Shown here piece after piece: positions 17,502-26,507 of a DNA stretch of 36,716 nt (position 1 is its first letter; each line of letters starts with the position of its first letter). Location of the stretch: the NCBI RefSeq assembly GCF_007992195.1, contig NZ_BJZU01000018.1, positions 1 to 36,716 of the forward strand, in the 5' to 3' direction. The notes beneath the pieces are model-generated. The model was given only the letters and a program-made list of their open reading frames with translations, was not told where the DNA came from and searched no databases. This DNA is from Methylobacterium oxalidis (GTDB taxonomy: Bacteria > Pseudomonadota > Alphaproteobacteria > Rhizobiales > Beijerinckiaceae). Position numbers and translations under genes: made by a program.

Positions 17502-18065
17502 TCAGCCGCGCGCCAGTGCGGCCGCGATCCGCGCCGCGGCCGGGCCTCCGACGCCTGCCGGCAGGTGCGCGCTCCGGAGGGCGTGCGCGCCCCGGTGGTT
17601 GGCGTGTGTGATGGCGATGGCGAGGGCGTCCGCCGCGTCGGCGAGCTTGAACTCCGCCTTCGGGAGCAGGAACTTCACCATCGCCTGAATCTGCACCTTC
17701 TCGGCGTGGCCCGAGCCCGCGACCGTCTTCTTGATGAGGTTCGCCGAGTACTCGAAGACCGGAACGCCCGCGAGTGCCGGCACGAGAAGGGCGACGGCGC
17801 GGGCGTGGCCGAGCTTCAGCGTCGCCTGCGCGTCCTTGTTGACGAAGGTCTCCTCCACCGAGACCTCGTCCGGCCGGAACGCCTCGACGGTCCGGGTGAT
17901 GCCCTCGTAGAGCTCGCGCAGGCGCAGGGCCAGCGGCAGGTCCCCGTCCGAGGTGACGACGCCGCAGCCGATATACGCGAGCTTGGTCCCGGCGGCCTCG
18001 ATCACGCCCCAGCCGGTGCGGCGCAGGCCCGGGTCGATGCCGAGGATGCGGACGGGGGCGCTCAT
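17502..18065 (-). CDS. ruvC: Holliday junction resolvase RuvC
   Basis: RuvC cuts Holliday junctions as a dimer. The 187-residue product starts with [16 protein letters not shown] (first catalytic Asp in IDPG), then [20 protein letters not shown] (second acidic residue). The C-terminal acidic cluster is [13 protein letters not shown]. Length is in the family range with a short Ala-rich tail. It lies 81 bases after the yebC-family gene on the same strand, the common yebC-ruvC arrangement. Confidence 0.96.
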   Translation of the reverse strand: MSAPVRILGIDPGLRRTGWGVIEAAGTKLAYIGCGVVTSDGDLPLALRLRELYEGITRTVEAFRPDEVSVEETFVNKDAQATLKLGHARAVALLVPALAGVPVFEYSANLIKKTVAGSGHAEKVQIQAMVKFLLPKAEFKLADAADALAIAITHANHRGAHALRSAHLPAGVGGPAAARIAAALARG

Positions 18066-18146
18066 GGGGTCTGTCTCCTGGCCGGGCGAGCCGTGACCCT
18101 GGCCCCGCGACGGTGAACGGATCGTTGCGGGGGGCGCGTCAGCCTA

Positions 18147-18893
18147 TCACGCCGCGAGCTTCGCCATCAGCGCCTCGGAGAGGGCGAAGTTGACGTAGAC
18201 GTTCTGCACGTCGTCCTGGTCCTCGATCACCTCGACGAGGCGCACGAGCTTCTCGCCGGTCTCGTCGTCGACGTCGATGGTGTTCTGCGCCTTCCAGACG
18301 AGGGCGGTGCGGCTCGGCTCGCCGAAGCGGGCCTCCAGCGCCTTCGTCACCTCGCCGTAGGCGTCCTGCGCGCAGGTGACCTCATGGCCGTTCTCATCCG
18401 AGCGGACGTCGTCGGCGCCGGCCTCGATGGCCGCCTCCAGCATCGCGTCCGCGTCCGCCACGGACGGCGGGAAGGCGATGACGCCGACCCGGTCGAACAT
18501 GAAGGAGACGGCGCCCGTCTCGGCGAGGGTGCCGCCGGCCTTGGTGAAGGCCGAGCGCACGTCCGAGGCCGTGCGGTTGCGGTTGTCGGTCTGCGCCTCG
18601 ACGATCAGGGCCGCCCCACCCGGGCCGTAGCCCTCGTAGCGGATCTCCTCGTAGTTCTCGCCCTCGCCGCCGGCCGCCTTCTTGATGGCGCGCTCGATGT
18701 TGTCCTTGGGCATGTTCTCGGCGCGGGCCGCGAGGATCGCGGCGCGCAGGCGCGGGTTCATGGCGGGGTCGGGCGTGCCGAGCTTGGCCGCGACCGTGAT
18801 CTCGCGGGCGAGCTTGCCGAAGACCTTCGAGCGGACGGCGTCCACCCGGCCCTTGCGGTGCATGATGTTCTTGAACTGGGAATGGCCGGCCAT
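18147..18893 (-). CDS. YebC/PmpR-family transcriptional regulator
   Basis: This is a widely conserved DNA-binding protein family commonly next to ruvC. In some species it regulates quorum-sensing or recombination genes, and some members act in translation. The 248-residue product starts at [20 protein letters not shown], the canonical N-terminus. It contains GGGA-type repeats such as [19 protein letters not shown] and ends EALMAKLAA. An upstream in-frame Met at 18950 has a non-family leader and is rejected. Confidence 0.94.
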   Translation of the reverse strand: MAGHSQFKNIMHRKGRVDAVRSKVFGKLAREITVAAKLGTPDPAMNPRLRAAILAARAENMPKDNIERAIKKAAGGEGENYEEIRYEGYGPGGAALIVEAQTDNRNRTASDVRSAFTKAGGTLAETGAVSFMFDRVGVIAFPPSVADADAMLEAAIEAGADDVRSDENGHEVTCAQDAYGEVTKALEARFGEPSRTALVWKAQNTIDVDDETGEKLVRLVEVIEDQDDVQNVYVNFALSEALMAKLAA

Positions 18894-19019
18894 GGCGTGA
18901 CCTTGTCGGTTCTTTCGCGACGGAGGAACGCGGCCGCCACCCGGCCCCATCCTCGACGTCGCCGCGTTGGGAATGAGCGCGGTTATAGGCCGGCGTCCGG
19001 CCGGGAGGCAACGCGAGCC

Positions 19020-19250
19020 ATGGACACTCGGAGCGGAATGGATCGGGTCGGCCGCGGCAGCGGGGCGGCGGCCCCGGAACGGCGGTCCGGATCCGGGGGC
19101 CGCCGGATCCGCCTCGGCCTCGCGGCCCTTCTCGGCGCGCTCGCGGGCGCGACGCTTTGGCCGCGCAGGGCCTACGGGGAGGACCCGCCGGAGGACCGGC
19201 CCGACCGGCTCAGGCCGCCGCCTCCTCCCGGCGGGCGTGCCACTCCTTGA
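19020..19250 (+). CDS. Possible small single-pass membrane protein
   Basis: A 76-residue frame starts ATG with GGGAGG about 11 bases upstream. It is basic at the N-terminus, then has one hydrophobic segment ([15 protein letters not shown], about residues 33-47) followed by a Pro-rich tail. It overlaps the 3' end of the HAD gene by 41 bases in the opposite orientation. No family is recognised. In such GC-rich DNA a chance open frame remains likely. Confidence 0.3.
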   Translation: MDTRSGMDRVGRGSGAAAPERRSGSGGRRIRLGLAALLGALAGATLWPRRAYGEDPPEDRPDRLRPPPPPGGRATP

Positions 19251-19971
19251 GGGCCGTCAGGGTCACCACGCCGCCCGGCCACGCGAGGCCGCCGATGTGG
19301 TGGTGGGGCGAGACCGGCTCACCGAGGTCCGAGACCGCCGAGAACGCCCCGTCGAGGCGGTGGCGCTCCGTGTAGCGGCTGCGGGTCGCGATCACGGGCA
19401 GGCCCGCGTCGAGGGCCGAGCGGATGCCCGCGGCGGAATCCTCGAAGGCGACCGCCTCGGAGGCCGCCACCCCGAGCCGGCGCAGCGCCAGCTCGAAGAT
19501 GTCCGGTGCGGGCTTCTTGCGGGCAGCCTCGTCGCCCGAGGCGATCACGTCGAAGGGCCCCTCGCCTTCGGGGAAATTGACCTGGATCAGCCGGTCGACG
19601 TTCGGCCGGCTCGTCGTGGTCGCGACCGCGAGCTTCACGCCCTCGGCGCGGGCCTCCGCCATCAGGCGGGCGATGCCGGGGCGCAGCCCCAGCGCGCCGC
19701 TCTCCACGAGATCGCCGTAGAGGCGCGTCTTGAGGTCGTGGATCTCCGGCATCCGGCCGCGCAGCGCCGCCGCCTCGTCCGGGTGGAAGGTCTCGATGTA
19801 GTGGAGGAGGCGCTCCTTGCCGCCCATAACCTCCAAGAGGTCGGCGTAGAGGGGCGGCTCCCAGCGCCAGGGCAGACCGAGGGTTCCGAAGGCGCGGTTG
19901 AAGGCCTGCCGGTGCAGGTCCTCGGTCTCGGCCAGCGTCCCGTCGACGTCGAAGATCAGGGCCCTCAACAC
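19210..19971 (-). CDS. HAD-superfamily phosphatase, CbbY-type
   Basis: The 253-residue product has the HAD motifs in order: [19 protein letters not shown] (nucleophile Asp and second Asp, residues 8 and 10), [10 protein letters not shown] (motif II), [17 protein letters not shown] (motif III) and [11 protein letters not shown] (motif IV). This is the CbbY/beta-phosphoglucomutase-like subgroup. Known CbbY enzymes remove xylulose-1,5-bisphosphate, a misfire product that inhibits RuBisCO. It overlaps rpe by seven bases and ends the operon fbp-prk-rpe, supporting a sugar-phosphate role. The exact substrate is not shown by sequence. Confidence 0.85.
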   Translation of the reverse strand: MLRALIFDVDGTLAETEDLHRQAFNRAFGTLGLPWRWEPPLYADLLEVMGGKERLLHYIETFHPDEAAALRGRMPEIHDLKTRLYGDLVESGALGLRPGIARLMAEARAEGVKLAVATTTSRPNVDRLIQVNFPEGEGPFDVIASGDEAARKKPAPDIFELALRRLGVAASEAVAFEDSAAGIRSALDAGLPVIATRSRYTERHRLDGAFSAVSDLGEPVSPHHHIGGLAWPGGVVTLTALKEWHARREEAAA

Positions 19972-20651
19972 GACAGGGTGCTCCCGCCGGCGGAATCCGC
20001 GCCCGCGCGGATCGCCGCGATGTGGCGCGCGTAGTGCTCGGGCCCGTCCCGGAACACGGCGTTGCCGGCCACGAAGACGTTGGCGCCCGCGGCCGCGGCC
20101 CGGCCGACCGTCTCCGGACCGATGCCGCCGTCGACCTCGATGTCGATGCCGCGCCCCGCCGTCATCGCCTTGACCCGCGCCACGGTCTCCAGCGCGCTGC
20201 CGATGAAGCTCTGGCCGCCGAAGCCCGGGTTCACCGTCATGACGAGGACGAGGTCCACCATGTCGAGCACGGGCTCGACCGCGGCCGCCGGGGTGCCGGG
20301 GTTGAGGGCGAGGCCGGCCCGCCGCCCGAGGCCGCGGATGGTCTGCAGCGAGCGGTGGACGTGGGGGCCCGCCTCGGCGTGGACGGTGATGACGTCGGCG
20401 CCGGCCTCCGCGAAGGCGGCGAGATAGGGATCGGCCGGCGCGATCATCAGGTGCACGTCGAAGACCTTCCGCGAGTGCTTGCGCAGGGCCTTGATCACCG
20501 GAGGGCCGAAGGTGAGGTTCGGCACGAAGTGCCCGTCCATCACGTCGAGGTGGATCCAGTCGGCGCCGGCCGCGTCCACGGCCCGCACCTCCTCGCCGAG
20601 CTTGGCGAAATCGGCCGAGAGGATCGAGGGCGCGATGATGGGGCTCGTCAT
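19965..20651 (-). CDS. rpe: Ribulose-phosphate 3-epimerase
   Basis: It interconverts ribulose 5-phosphate and xylulose 5-phosphate. The 228-residue TIM-barrel protein has [17 protein letters not shown] (metal-binding His and Asp), the VHAEAG segment, [13 protein letters not shown] and the phosphate-binding [12 protein letters not shown]. The start at [15 protein letters not shown] is canonical, with a longer in-frame leader rejected. It follows prk by 148 bases and is coupled to the HAD gene by overlap. Confidence 0.96.
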   Translation of the reverse strand: MTSPIIAPSILSADFAKLGEEVRAVDAAGADWIHLDVMDGHFVPNLTFGPPVIKALRKHSRKVFDVHLMIAPADPYLAAFAEAGADVITVHAEAGPHVHRSLQTIRGLGRRAGLALNPGTPAAAVEPVLDMVDLVLVMTVNPGFGGQSFIGSALETVARVKAMTAGRGIDIEVDGGIGPETVGRAAAAGANVFVAGNAVFRDGPEHYARHIAAIRAGADSAGGSTLSC

Positions 20652-20799
20652 GGGAACGGCGGGGTCCTTGGTATCCTGGTCAGCGTCCGGTCCGGTCGGC
20701 TCTGTTGCACCGCGATATAGTGCCTGAGCCGGCTTCCGACAGGACATTCAACGGGTCGGGATGCTCGCCCTCCGGCGATCTCCCTGCCCCGCCTCAGGG

Positions 20800-21660
20800 T
20801 CAGGCGAGGCGGCGGCGGCGCTCGACGAGCTGCATGATGATCGGCGTGAGGATGAGCTGCATGGCGAGGTCGAGCTTGCCGCCGGGGATCACGATGGAAT
20901 TCGCCCGGCTCATGAAGCTGTCGTGGATCATCGAGACGAGGTAGGAGAAATCGATCCCTTTCGGGTCCTTGAAGCGGATCACCACCATCGACTCGTCGGC
21001 GGTCGGGATCCAGCGGGCGATGAAGGGGTTCGAGGTGTCGACCGTCGGGACCCGCTGGAAGTTGATGTCCGTCCAGGAGAATTGCGGGCAGATCGTCTGC
21101 ACGTAGTCGGGCATCCGGCGCAGGATCACGTCCGTGACGGCCTCGGTGGAGTAGCCGCGGAACGAGCGGTCCCGGTGCAGCTTCTGGATCCATTCGAGGT
21201 TGATCACCGGCACCACGCCGATCTTGAGGTCGGCGTAGCGGGCGATGTCGACGCTCTCGTTGACGACGCAGCCGTGCAGCCCCTCGTAGAAGAGCAGGTC
21301 GGAGCCCGGCGGGAAATCCTCCCAGGGGCTGAAGGTCCCGGGCGGAGTGCCGAACTTCGCCGCGTCCGCGGCGTCGTGGGCGTAGTGCCGGGTGCGGCCG
21401 CTGCCCGACTCGCCGTAGGTGCGGAACACCTCCTCCAGGTCCGGCAGCAGGTTGGCGCGCGGGGCGAAGTGGCTGAGCGTCGGCTCGGCCGCCATCATCG
21501 TGCGCATCGTCTCCCGGTCGAAGGCGTGGAAGGCGTCGCCCTCGATGTAGACGGCGCTCACGTCCTCGCGGCGGAAGATCTGCTCGAAGGTGTTGCGGAC
21601 CGAGGTGGTCCCGGCCCCCGAGGAGCCGGTCACCGAGATGATGGGATGGCGGGCGGACAT
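20800..21660 (-). CDS. Phosphoribulokinase (proteobacterial class)
   Basis: It phosphorylates ribulose 5-phosphate to ribulose-1,5-bisphosphate. At 286 residues it is the short bacterial type. It has the P-loop GSSGAGTTS at residues 12-20, with Thr in place of Lys as usual for this class, then EGDAFHAFDRETM and the nucleotide/substrate region DLLFYEGLHG. It lies 67 bases after fbp and 148 bases before rpe. No RuBisCO genes are seen here. In Methylorubrum extorquens, which lacks RuBisCO, this enzyme is required because its product serves as a ligand for the LysR regulator QscR. Confidence 0.95.
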   Translation of the reverse strand: MSARHPIISVTGSSGAGTTSVRNTFEQIFRREDVSAVYIEGDAFHAFDRETMRTMMAAEPTLSHFAPRANLLPDLEEVFRTYGESGSGRTRHYAHDAADAAKFGTPPGTFSPWEDFPPGSDLLFYEGLHGCVVNESVDIARYADLKIGVVPVINLEWIQKLHRDRSFRGYSTEAVTDVILRRMPDYVQTICPQFSWTDINFQRVPTVDTSNPFIARWIPTADESMVVIRFKDPKGIDFSYLVSMIHDSFMSRANSIVIPGGKLDLAMQLILTPIIMQLVERRRRLA

Positions 21661-21727
21661 CTGGGCTGTTCGACGCTACTCTACTCGGACGGAACCGACG
21701 GCGCCGCCTTGCTTCGGCGCGGCACGC

Positions 21728-22786
21728 TCAGCCCCGCATCAGGCCGCGCTGGCCGAACAGCGGCGAGCGCCCGGCGGCGTGGTTGCGGCCGCCGAAATAC
21801 TTGGCGACGCAGGCGACCTCCTCCTGCGAGCCGAACACCAGGGGCACGCGCTCGTGGATGCCCGTCGCCTCGATGTCGAGGATGCGGCGCTCCCCGTCGG
21901 TGGCGCCCGCGCCCGCCTGCTCCATCAGCATGGCGATGGGGGCTGCCTCGTAGAGGAGGCGCAGCCGGCCCTGCGCGTAGCCCTTGCGGTTGTCGCCGGG
22001 GTAGAGGAACACGCCGCCGCGCATCAGCACCCGCTGCGCGTCGGCCACCAGCGAGCCGAGCCAGCGCATGTTGAAGTCCTTGTCGCGCGGGCCCTCGGTG
22101 CCGCGCAGGCAATCCTCGACGAAGGACCTGATCGGCGTGTCCCAGTGGCGGGCATTCGAGGCGTTGATCGCGTATTCCTTGGCCGAGACCGGCACGTCGA
22201 GGCTCGGATGAGTCAGCCGGAAGGCGCGCTCCGAGCGGTCGAGCACGAAGATCTGGGTGCCCTCGCCGAGGGTCAGGACGAGGGCGGTGGCCGGCCCGTA
22301 GGTCACGAAGCCGGCCGCGAGCTGCGCGGTGCCGGGTGTGGTGAAGGATTCGTGGCCCGTGGCGCCCGGCGCGGCCGGGCGGATCCCGAAGATCGTGCCC
22401 ACCGCCATGTTGACGCCGATGTTCGACGAGCCGTCGAGCGGGTCGATGGCGACGGCGAGCGGCGCTCCGGGGTTGAGGCGCATCACGTCCTCGGCCTCCT
22501 CGGAGGCGACCTCGGCGACGGGCGCGGCCTGCAGCGCCTCGGTGACGCGCTGGTGGGCGATCACGTCGAGGGCCTTCTGGACGTCGCCGTCGCTGTTCTG
22601 CTCCCCGGTCGCCGCGAGGTCACCCGCGAGCGCGCCGCGGCCGATCACCTCGCTGATGTCGATCGCGGCGCCCGCGATCGCCGCGACGACGGCGGCGACG
22701 TCCGCGAGGCCGGACTCCGCGGCCACCGCCTGCGCCAAGCAGTCATCGAGCCGCGAACCGACCGCCCATGATCCTCCCGTCGCCAT
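21728..22786 (-). CDS. Fructose-1,6-bisphosphatase, class I
   Basis: It hydrolyses fructose-1,6-bisphosphate to fructose 6-phosphate. The 352-residue product has the metal-binding DPLDGSSN at residues 115-122, QNSDGDVQK earlier, and LYPGDNRKGYAQGRLRLLYE with EQAGAGATDG near the C-terminus. The start at MATGGSWAVG gives a normal length. Upstream in-frame Met codons at 22810 and 22861 would add a non-conserved leader. It is the first gene of the operon and is divergent from the cbbR-like gene. Confidence 0.94.
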   Translation of the reverse strand: MATGGSWAVGSRLDDCLAQAVAAESGLADVAAVVAAIAGAAIDISEVIGRGALAGDLAATGEQNSDGDVQKALDVIAHQRVTEALQAAPVAEVASEEAEDVMRLNPGAPLAVAIDPLDGSSNIGVNMAVGTIFGIRPAAPGATGHESFTTPGTAQLAAGFVTYGPATALVLTLGEGTQIFVLDRSERAFRLTHPSLDVPVSAKEYAINASNARHWDTPIRSFVEDCLRGTEGPRDKDFNMRWLGSLVADAQRVLMRGGVFLYPGDNRKGYAQGRLRLLYEAAPIAMLMEQAGAGATDGERRILDIEATGIHERVPLVFGSQEEVACVAKYFGGRNHAAGRSPLFGQRGLMRG

Positions 22787-22937
22787 CGGATGTTCGTCCT
22801 TCCTCTGCATCGCGGCCCATGGGCCGCGTCCCGCGTCGCCCCCGCCCGCGACCGAACCCATAGCCGCGAAGGCGCCCGCATGATACCGCCCGCCTCCGCC
22901 GCGACGCCAGGGGCTCGCACTCCGGGCGGGAAAGAAT

Positions 22938-22975
22938 TCTAAAAAAACTTGCGAGCCTCTACAAAAAAACTAGAA
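22938..22975 (+). promoter_or_regulatory. Repeated A-tract motif between fbp and cbbR-like genes
   Basis: In a GC-rich gap of 196 bases, TCTAAAAAAACT (22938-22949) recurs as TCTACAAAAAAACT (22958-22971), a 20-base shift or about two DNA turns. The outer TTCTA (22937-22941) and TAGAA (22971-22975) also form an inverted pair. Such placement between a LysR gene and its divergent target fits an operator. The protein that binds is inferred. Confidence 0.4.
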
Positions 22976-22982
22976 CCATGAC

Positions 22983-23948
22983 ATGCGCAACCTGTCGCTG
23001 AAACAACTCCAGGCCGTAGCCGCCGTCGCCCGCCTCGGCACCATGACCCGGGCCGCGCAGGAGCTGAACGTCACCTCCGCCGCGCTCTACGCCCGCATCC
23101 GACAGCTCGAGGAGGAGGCGGGCCTCCTGCTCTTCGACCGGACGCCGACCGGCCTCAAGCCGACCGATGCCGGCCGCGAGATGCTGTGGGCGATCGACAG
23201 CATCAACACGGTGCTGGAGACCTGCACGGACCGCCTGCGCACCCTGAAGGGCGGTGGCGGCGGCCGCGTGACGATGGGCGTGGTCTCGACGGCCAAGTAC
23301 TTCGCGCCGCAGGTGATCGCCGGCTTCGTCCAGCGCTATCCGGGCGTCGAGATCAACCTCTCGGTGGGCAACCGCGGCAGCACGGTGGAGGCCCTGCGCA
23401 ACTACGAGATCGATTTCGCCATCATGGGCCGGCCGCCGCGCGACTTCGCGATCGAGGCGGAGATCTTCGGGCCGCACCCGATCGTGCTGATCGCCGGCCC
23501 ATCGAACGCCCTGGCGGGGCGGACCGGGCTGACCCGGGCCGACCTCGCGGAGGAATCGTTCCTCGTGCGCGAGGAGGGCTCGGGCACCCGCACGGTGTTC
23601 GAGGAGTTCATGAGCGGCGTCATCATCAAGCGGGCGAAGCTCGGCATCGATTCCGGCTCGAACGAGACCATCAAGCAGGCCGTGATGGCGGGCCTCGGCA
23701 TCGCGCTCCTCTCCGCCCACACCGTGGCGGCGGAGGTGGAATCGGGCCGCCTCGTCACCCTCGACGTGCAGGGCCTGCCGATCCGGCGGGACTGGTACGC
23801 GGTGCGCCGGGCCGACAAGGTGCTGAGCCCCGCCGCCCGCGCCTTCTGGGAATACCTGATGCAGGACGGCGCCCGCTGGCTGCCGGGCCTGGAGGCGGCC
23901 GAGACCGCGAGGTCCGCGGCGGAGCCGCGCGCCGAGGCCCGCGCGTGA
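22983..23948 (+). CDS. LysR-family regulator, CbbR type
   Basis: The 321-residue product has an N-terminal winged helix-turn-helix (residues about 3-60, including LGTMTRAAQELNVTSAALYA) and a periplasmic-binding-like effector domain. The effector domain includes EEGSGTRTVFEEF and GLPIRRDWYAV, which resemble CbbR proteins. CbbR senses ribulose-1,5-bisphosphate or related metabolites. It is divergent from fbp-prk-rpe, its natural target. It overlaps the following oxidoreductase gene by four bases (GTGA). The tail is an Ala/Glu-rich extension. The M. extorquens relative QscR is an alternative identification. Confidence 0.85.
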   Translation: MRNLSLKQLQAVAAVARLGTMTRAAQELNVTSAALYARIRQLEEEAGLLLFDRTPTGLKPTDAGREMLWAIDSINTVLETCTDRLRTLKGGGGGRVTMGVVSTAKYFAPQVIAGFVQRYPGVEINLSVGNRGSTVEALRNYEIDFAIMGRPPRDFAIEAEIFGPHPIVLIAGPSNALAGRTGLTRADLAEESFLVREEGSGTRTVFEEFMSGVIIKRAKLGIDSGSNETIKQAVMAGLGIALLSAHTVAAEVESGRLVTLDVQGLPIRRDWYAVRRADKVLSPAARAFWEYLMQDGARWLPGLEAAETARSAAEPRAEARA

Positions 23949-25186
23949 GCGCTGCCGGCACCCTCATCGTCGGTGGCGGACAGGCGGGCTTCCAGGTGGC
24001 GGCCTCCCTGCGCGAGGCCGGCTACGCCGACCCGGTCGTGCTGATCGGCGACGAGCCGGGCCTGCCCTACCAGCGCCCGCCCCTTTCGAAAGCGTATCTC
24101 GCGGGCAAGACCGATGCGGAGGGCCTGAACCTGCGGCCGGCGAGCTACCTCGCCGAGCACCGCATCGCGCACCGGCCCGGCACCCGCGCGGCGCGGATCG
24201 ACCGGGACGCCCGGCGCCTGATCCTCGCGGACGGCGAGAGCCTGCCCTACGACCACCTCGTCCTCGCCACCGGCGCGCGCAACCGGGACCTGCCGGTGCC
24301 GGGCGCCGACCTCGCGGGCGTCCGCCAGCTCCGCGGCCTCGCGGATGCGGACAGGCTCAGGGAGGCGATCGGCGCGGCGGAGCGCGTCGTCGTGGTGGGC
24401 GCGGGCTTCATCGGCCTGGAATTCGCCGCGGTCGCCGCGGCGCACGGGCTCGCCGTCACCGTGATCGAGGCCGCGGCCCGGCCGATGGCGCGGGCGGTCT
24501 CGGCCGAGACCGGGGCGTTCTTCCGGGCTGCCCACGAGGGCTGGGGCGTGCGCTTCGCCTTCTCGGCCGGCGTCACGGCGATCGAGGGCACGGACGGCCG
24601 CGCGACCGGGGTCCGGCTCGCGGAGGGCGACGTGCTGCCCGCGGACCTCATCCTCGTCGGCATCGGCGTCGTGCCGAACGCGGAACTCGCCGCCGAGGCC
24701 GGGCTGGCGGTCGCCGACGGCGTTCGGGTCGACGCCTTCCTGGCGACGGAGGATCCGGCGATCTCGGCGCTCGGAGACTGCGCCCGCTTCCCCTCCGCCT
24801 TCGCGACGGGGCTCGGCCGCGACGACACGGTGCGGATCGAATCGGTGCAGAACGCGATCGACCAGGGGCGCTGCCTCGCGGCCCGCCTCGCCGGCCGGCC
24901 GGCTCCCTACGGCGCTGTGCCCTGGTTCTGGAGCGACCAGGGCCGCCACAAACTGCAGATCGCGGGTCTCGCCGGCCCGGACGACGCGAGCGTCCTGCGC
25001 GGCTCGGGCGACGCCTTCTCGGTGTTCCGCTTCCGCGGCGGCATCCTGCGGGCGGTGGAATCGGTGAACCGCGCCGCCGACCACATGGTCGCCCGCCGCC
25101 TCCTCGCCGCGGGCACGCCGCTCACGCCCGAGCAGGCGGCCGATCCCGGCCTCGACCTCAAGGCGCTGGCGACCGCCCGCGGCTGA
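23945..25186 (+). CDS. FAD/NAD(P)-dependent ferredoxin-reductase-type oxidoreductase
   Basis: The 413-residue product is a rubredoxin/ferredoxin reductase-type flavoprotein. It has an N-terminal FAD-binding GGGQAGFQVAASLREAG (residues 10-26), a second NAD(P)-binding VVVVGAGFIGLEFAAVAAAH near residue 146, FAD-contacting ALGDCARFP, and a C-terminal domain with WSDQGRHKLQ. Start is GTG inside the stop of the cbbR-like gene, so translation is coupled. Which electron-carrier protein it serves is not visible. None is encoded next to it. Confidence 0.88.
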   Translation: MSAAGTLIVGGGQAGFQVAASLREAGYADPVVLIGDEPGLPYQRPPLSKAYLAGKTDAEGLNLRPASYLAEHRIAHRPGTRAARIDRDARRLILADGESLPYDHLVLATGARNRDLPVPGADLAGVRQLRGLADADRLREAIGAAERVVVVGAGFIGLEFAAVAAAHGLAVTVIEAAARPMARAVSAETGAFFRAAHEGWGVRFAFSAGVTAIEGTDGRATGVRLAEGDVLPADLILVGIGVVPNAELAAEAGLAVADGVRVDAFLATEDPAISALGDCARFPSAFATGLGRDDTVRIESVQNAIDQGRCLAARLAGRPAPYGAVPWFWSDQGRHKLQIAGLAGPDDASVLRGSGDAFSVFRFRGGILRAVESVNRAADHMVARRLLAAGTPLTPEQAADPGLDLKALATARG

Positions 25187-25198
25187 GCGGACGCCGCC

Positions 25199-25522
25199 TC
25201 ATCGATCGTTCTCGGTGGTGAGGTCGCCGAGGCGGGTCCCCTCGTCGGGCGCGTCGCGGCGCTCCAGCCGCACCCCCGGACAATCCCCGTTCGTGAAGAC
25301 CGCGCCCGCCCGCATGAGGGCGCTGCGCAGGGCGTCGACCTGGCCCGGCGCCGGGTCGCACTGGCTCGCCTCGAAGCTCCGCACGAAGGACACGTCGAGC
25401 CCGACCTTGGCCGCGAGGTCCGCCTCCGACCAGCCGAGAAGGCCGCGCGCCGCGCGCGACTGGGCCGCGCTCATCGAGGCGGAGACCTGACCGCTCTGCT
25501 GGCCCTCGTCCGATCCGGTCAC
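25199..25522 (-). CDS. Xre-type helix-turn-helix regulator
   Basis: The 107-residue product has a helix-turn-helix of the Xre type at about residues 19-75 (AQSRAARGLLGWSEADLAAK, then DVSFVRSFEASQ). This is followed by LRSALMRAGAVF and a short tail ending in the typical GVRL segment. The GTG start is supported by an excellent ribosome site, GAGGAGG with seven bases spacing. It converges on the oxidoreductase gene. Target genes are unknown. Confidence 0.8.
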   Translation of the reverse strand: MTGSDEGQQSGQVSASMSAAQSRAARGLLGWSEADLAAKVGLDVSFVRSFEASQCDPAPGQVDALRSALMRAGAVFTNGDCPGVRLERRDAPDEGTRLGDLTTENDR

Positions 25523-25876
25523 GATGCGTCCTCCTCGTTCGCGATGCTGGGCGGCGGTTCGGATCGGCCGCGAGAGCCGTCGTCCGCCGCCCTCGACAAC
25601 GGCCGAGACGGCGGGTTCGTTTCCCGCACGGTCCGGTGCCCTCCTCAGGCCCGGCGCTTTACCGGGGACGGCCGAAAAACCTCCGTTCCGGCCCGCTTGA
25701 CCATATTTGTGCTGAAATCTTATCGGATGGGGCCTCTCGCACGTCTCGGGAAAGGGCTTCGGCCCGGTGCCAAACTTGGTTGGCGCCCAGCCACCGCCGG
25801 CGTGCGGCGGGACCGGCCACGGGCGGGACCGAGGACCAGAAACCACGCGATGCACGCGAGAGATGGGGGCCAGACG
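25523..25876. other. Intergenic region with a candidate promoter
   Basis: This 354-base gap is divergent between the Xre gene and the META-domain gene. It contains a candidate sigma70-like promoter (25697-25725) toward the META gene. No other structure or gene is supported. Confidence 0.5.
25697..25725 (+). promoter_or_regulatory. Candidate housekeeping promoter for the META-domain gene
   Basis: TTGACC and TTATCG are separated by exactly 17 bases in an AT-richer patch. The -35 match is good and the -10 match is modest. It would start transcription about 140 bases before the META gene. Confidence 0.4.
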
Positions 25877-26380
25877 ATGAGAGCGATTTGGATCGCCGCG
25901 CTGGCCTGCGCCGTCGCGGCCGGGGCGACGACCGCGGCGACGGATGCGCAGGCTCAGGGAGTGACCGGCTTCGGCAAGGCGAACCGCCGGCCGGGCGGCG
26001 AGGAGAAGCAGCCGCAGTACATCCCGTCCGCGAAGCCGACCGAGAAGATCTTCCCTCTCGACGCGACCTGGACGGCGGTGAGCCTGAACGGCAAGCCCTT
26101 CGGCGGCGGCGACCGGCCGAGCTTCATCATCGACAAGCAGTACCGCGCCCGCGGCTACGGCGGCTGCAACACCTTCGCGGCCACCGCCTTCCCCCTGCGG
26201 GAGCAGCATCTCGCGGTGGGCCCGCTCGCGATCACCAAGAAGTCCTGCGACAAGGGCCTCGTGGCCTCCGAGCAGGCTTTCCTGTCGGCGCTGCGCACCG
26301 CGGGCACCTGGGACCTCGTCGGCTCCCAGCTCGTGATCAAGAGCCAGAACGGCGAGCTGCGCCTCGAGCGCTCGCTCTAA
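25877..26380 (+). CDS. META-domain (HslJ-like) secreted protein
   Basis: META domains occur in HslJ heat-inducible proteins, with unclear biochemical role. The 167-residue product has a signal peptide with likely cleavage after residue 26 (AQA before QG). The META domain covers about residues 60-167, with the conserved GGCNTFAAT (GCNT at residues 96-99) and the C-terminal LVIKSQNGELRLE. An ATG at 25850 is an alternative start but lacks signal-peptide form. It is a single gene followed by a 127-base gap. Confidence 0.88.
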   Translation: MRAIWIAALACAVAAGATTAATDAQAQGVTGFGKANRRPGGEEKQPQYIPSAKPTEKIFPLDATWTAVSLNGKPFGGGDRPSFIIDKQYRARGYGGCNTFAATAFPLREQHLAVGPLAITKKSCDKGLVASEQAFLSALRTAGTWDLVGSQLVIKSQNGELRLERSL

Positions 26381-26507
26381 CGCCCCGGCGTCTTTAAGGG
26401 CCCGTTGACCACGTTCGCGGGTCGCACCCCTTGGAGGCCCTGGGGATTCACCCGGGCTTGAGGCTCTCCGGTGCCTGCTCCGTCCCAATCGAGGGACGGG
26501 GCGGCGC

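Noticed and set aside
26381..26398. Short hairpin ACGCC-CC-GGCGT followed by CTTTAAG after the META gene
   Set aside because: The stem is only five bases with a two-base loop. Too weak to call a terminator.
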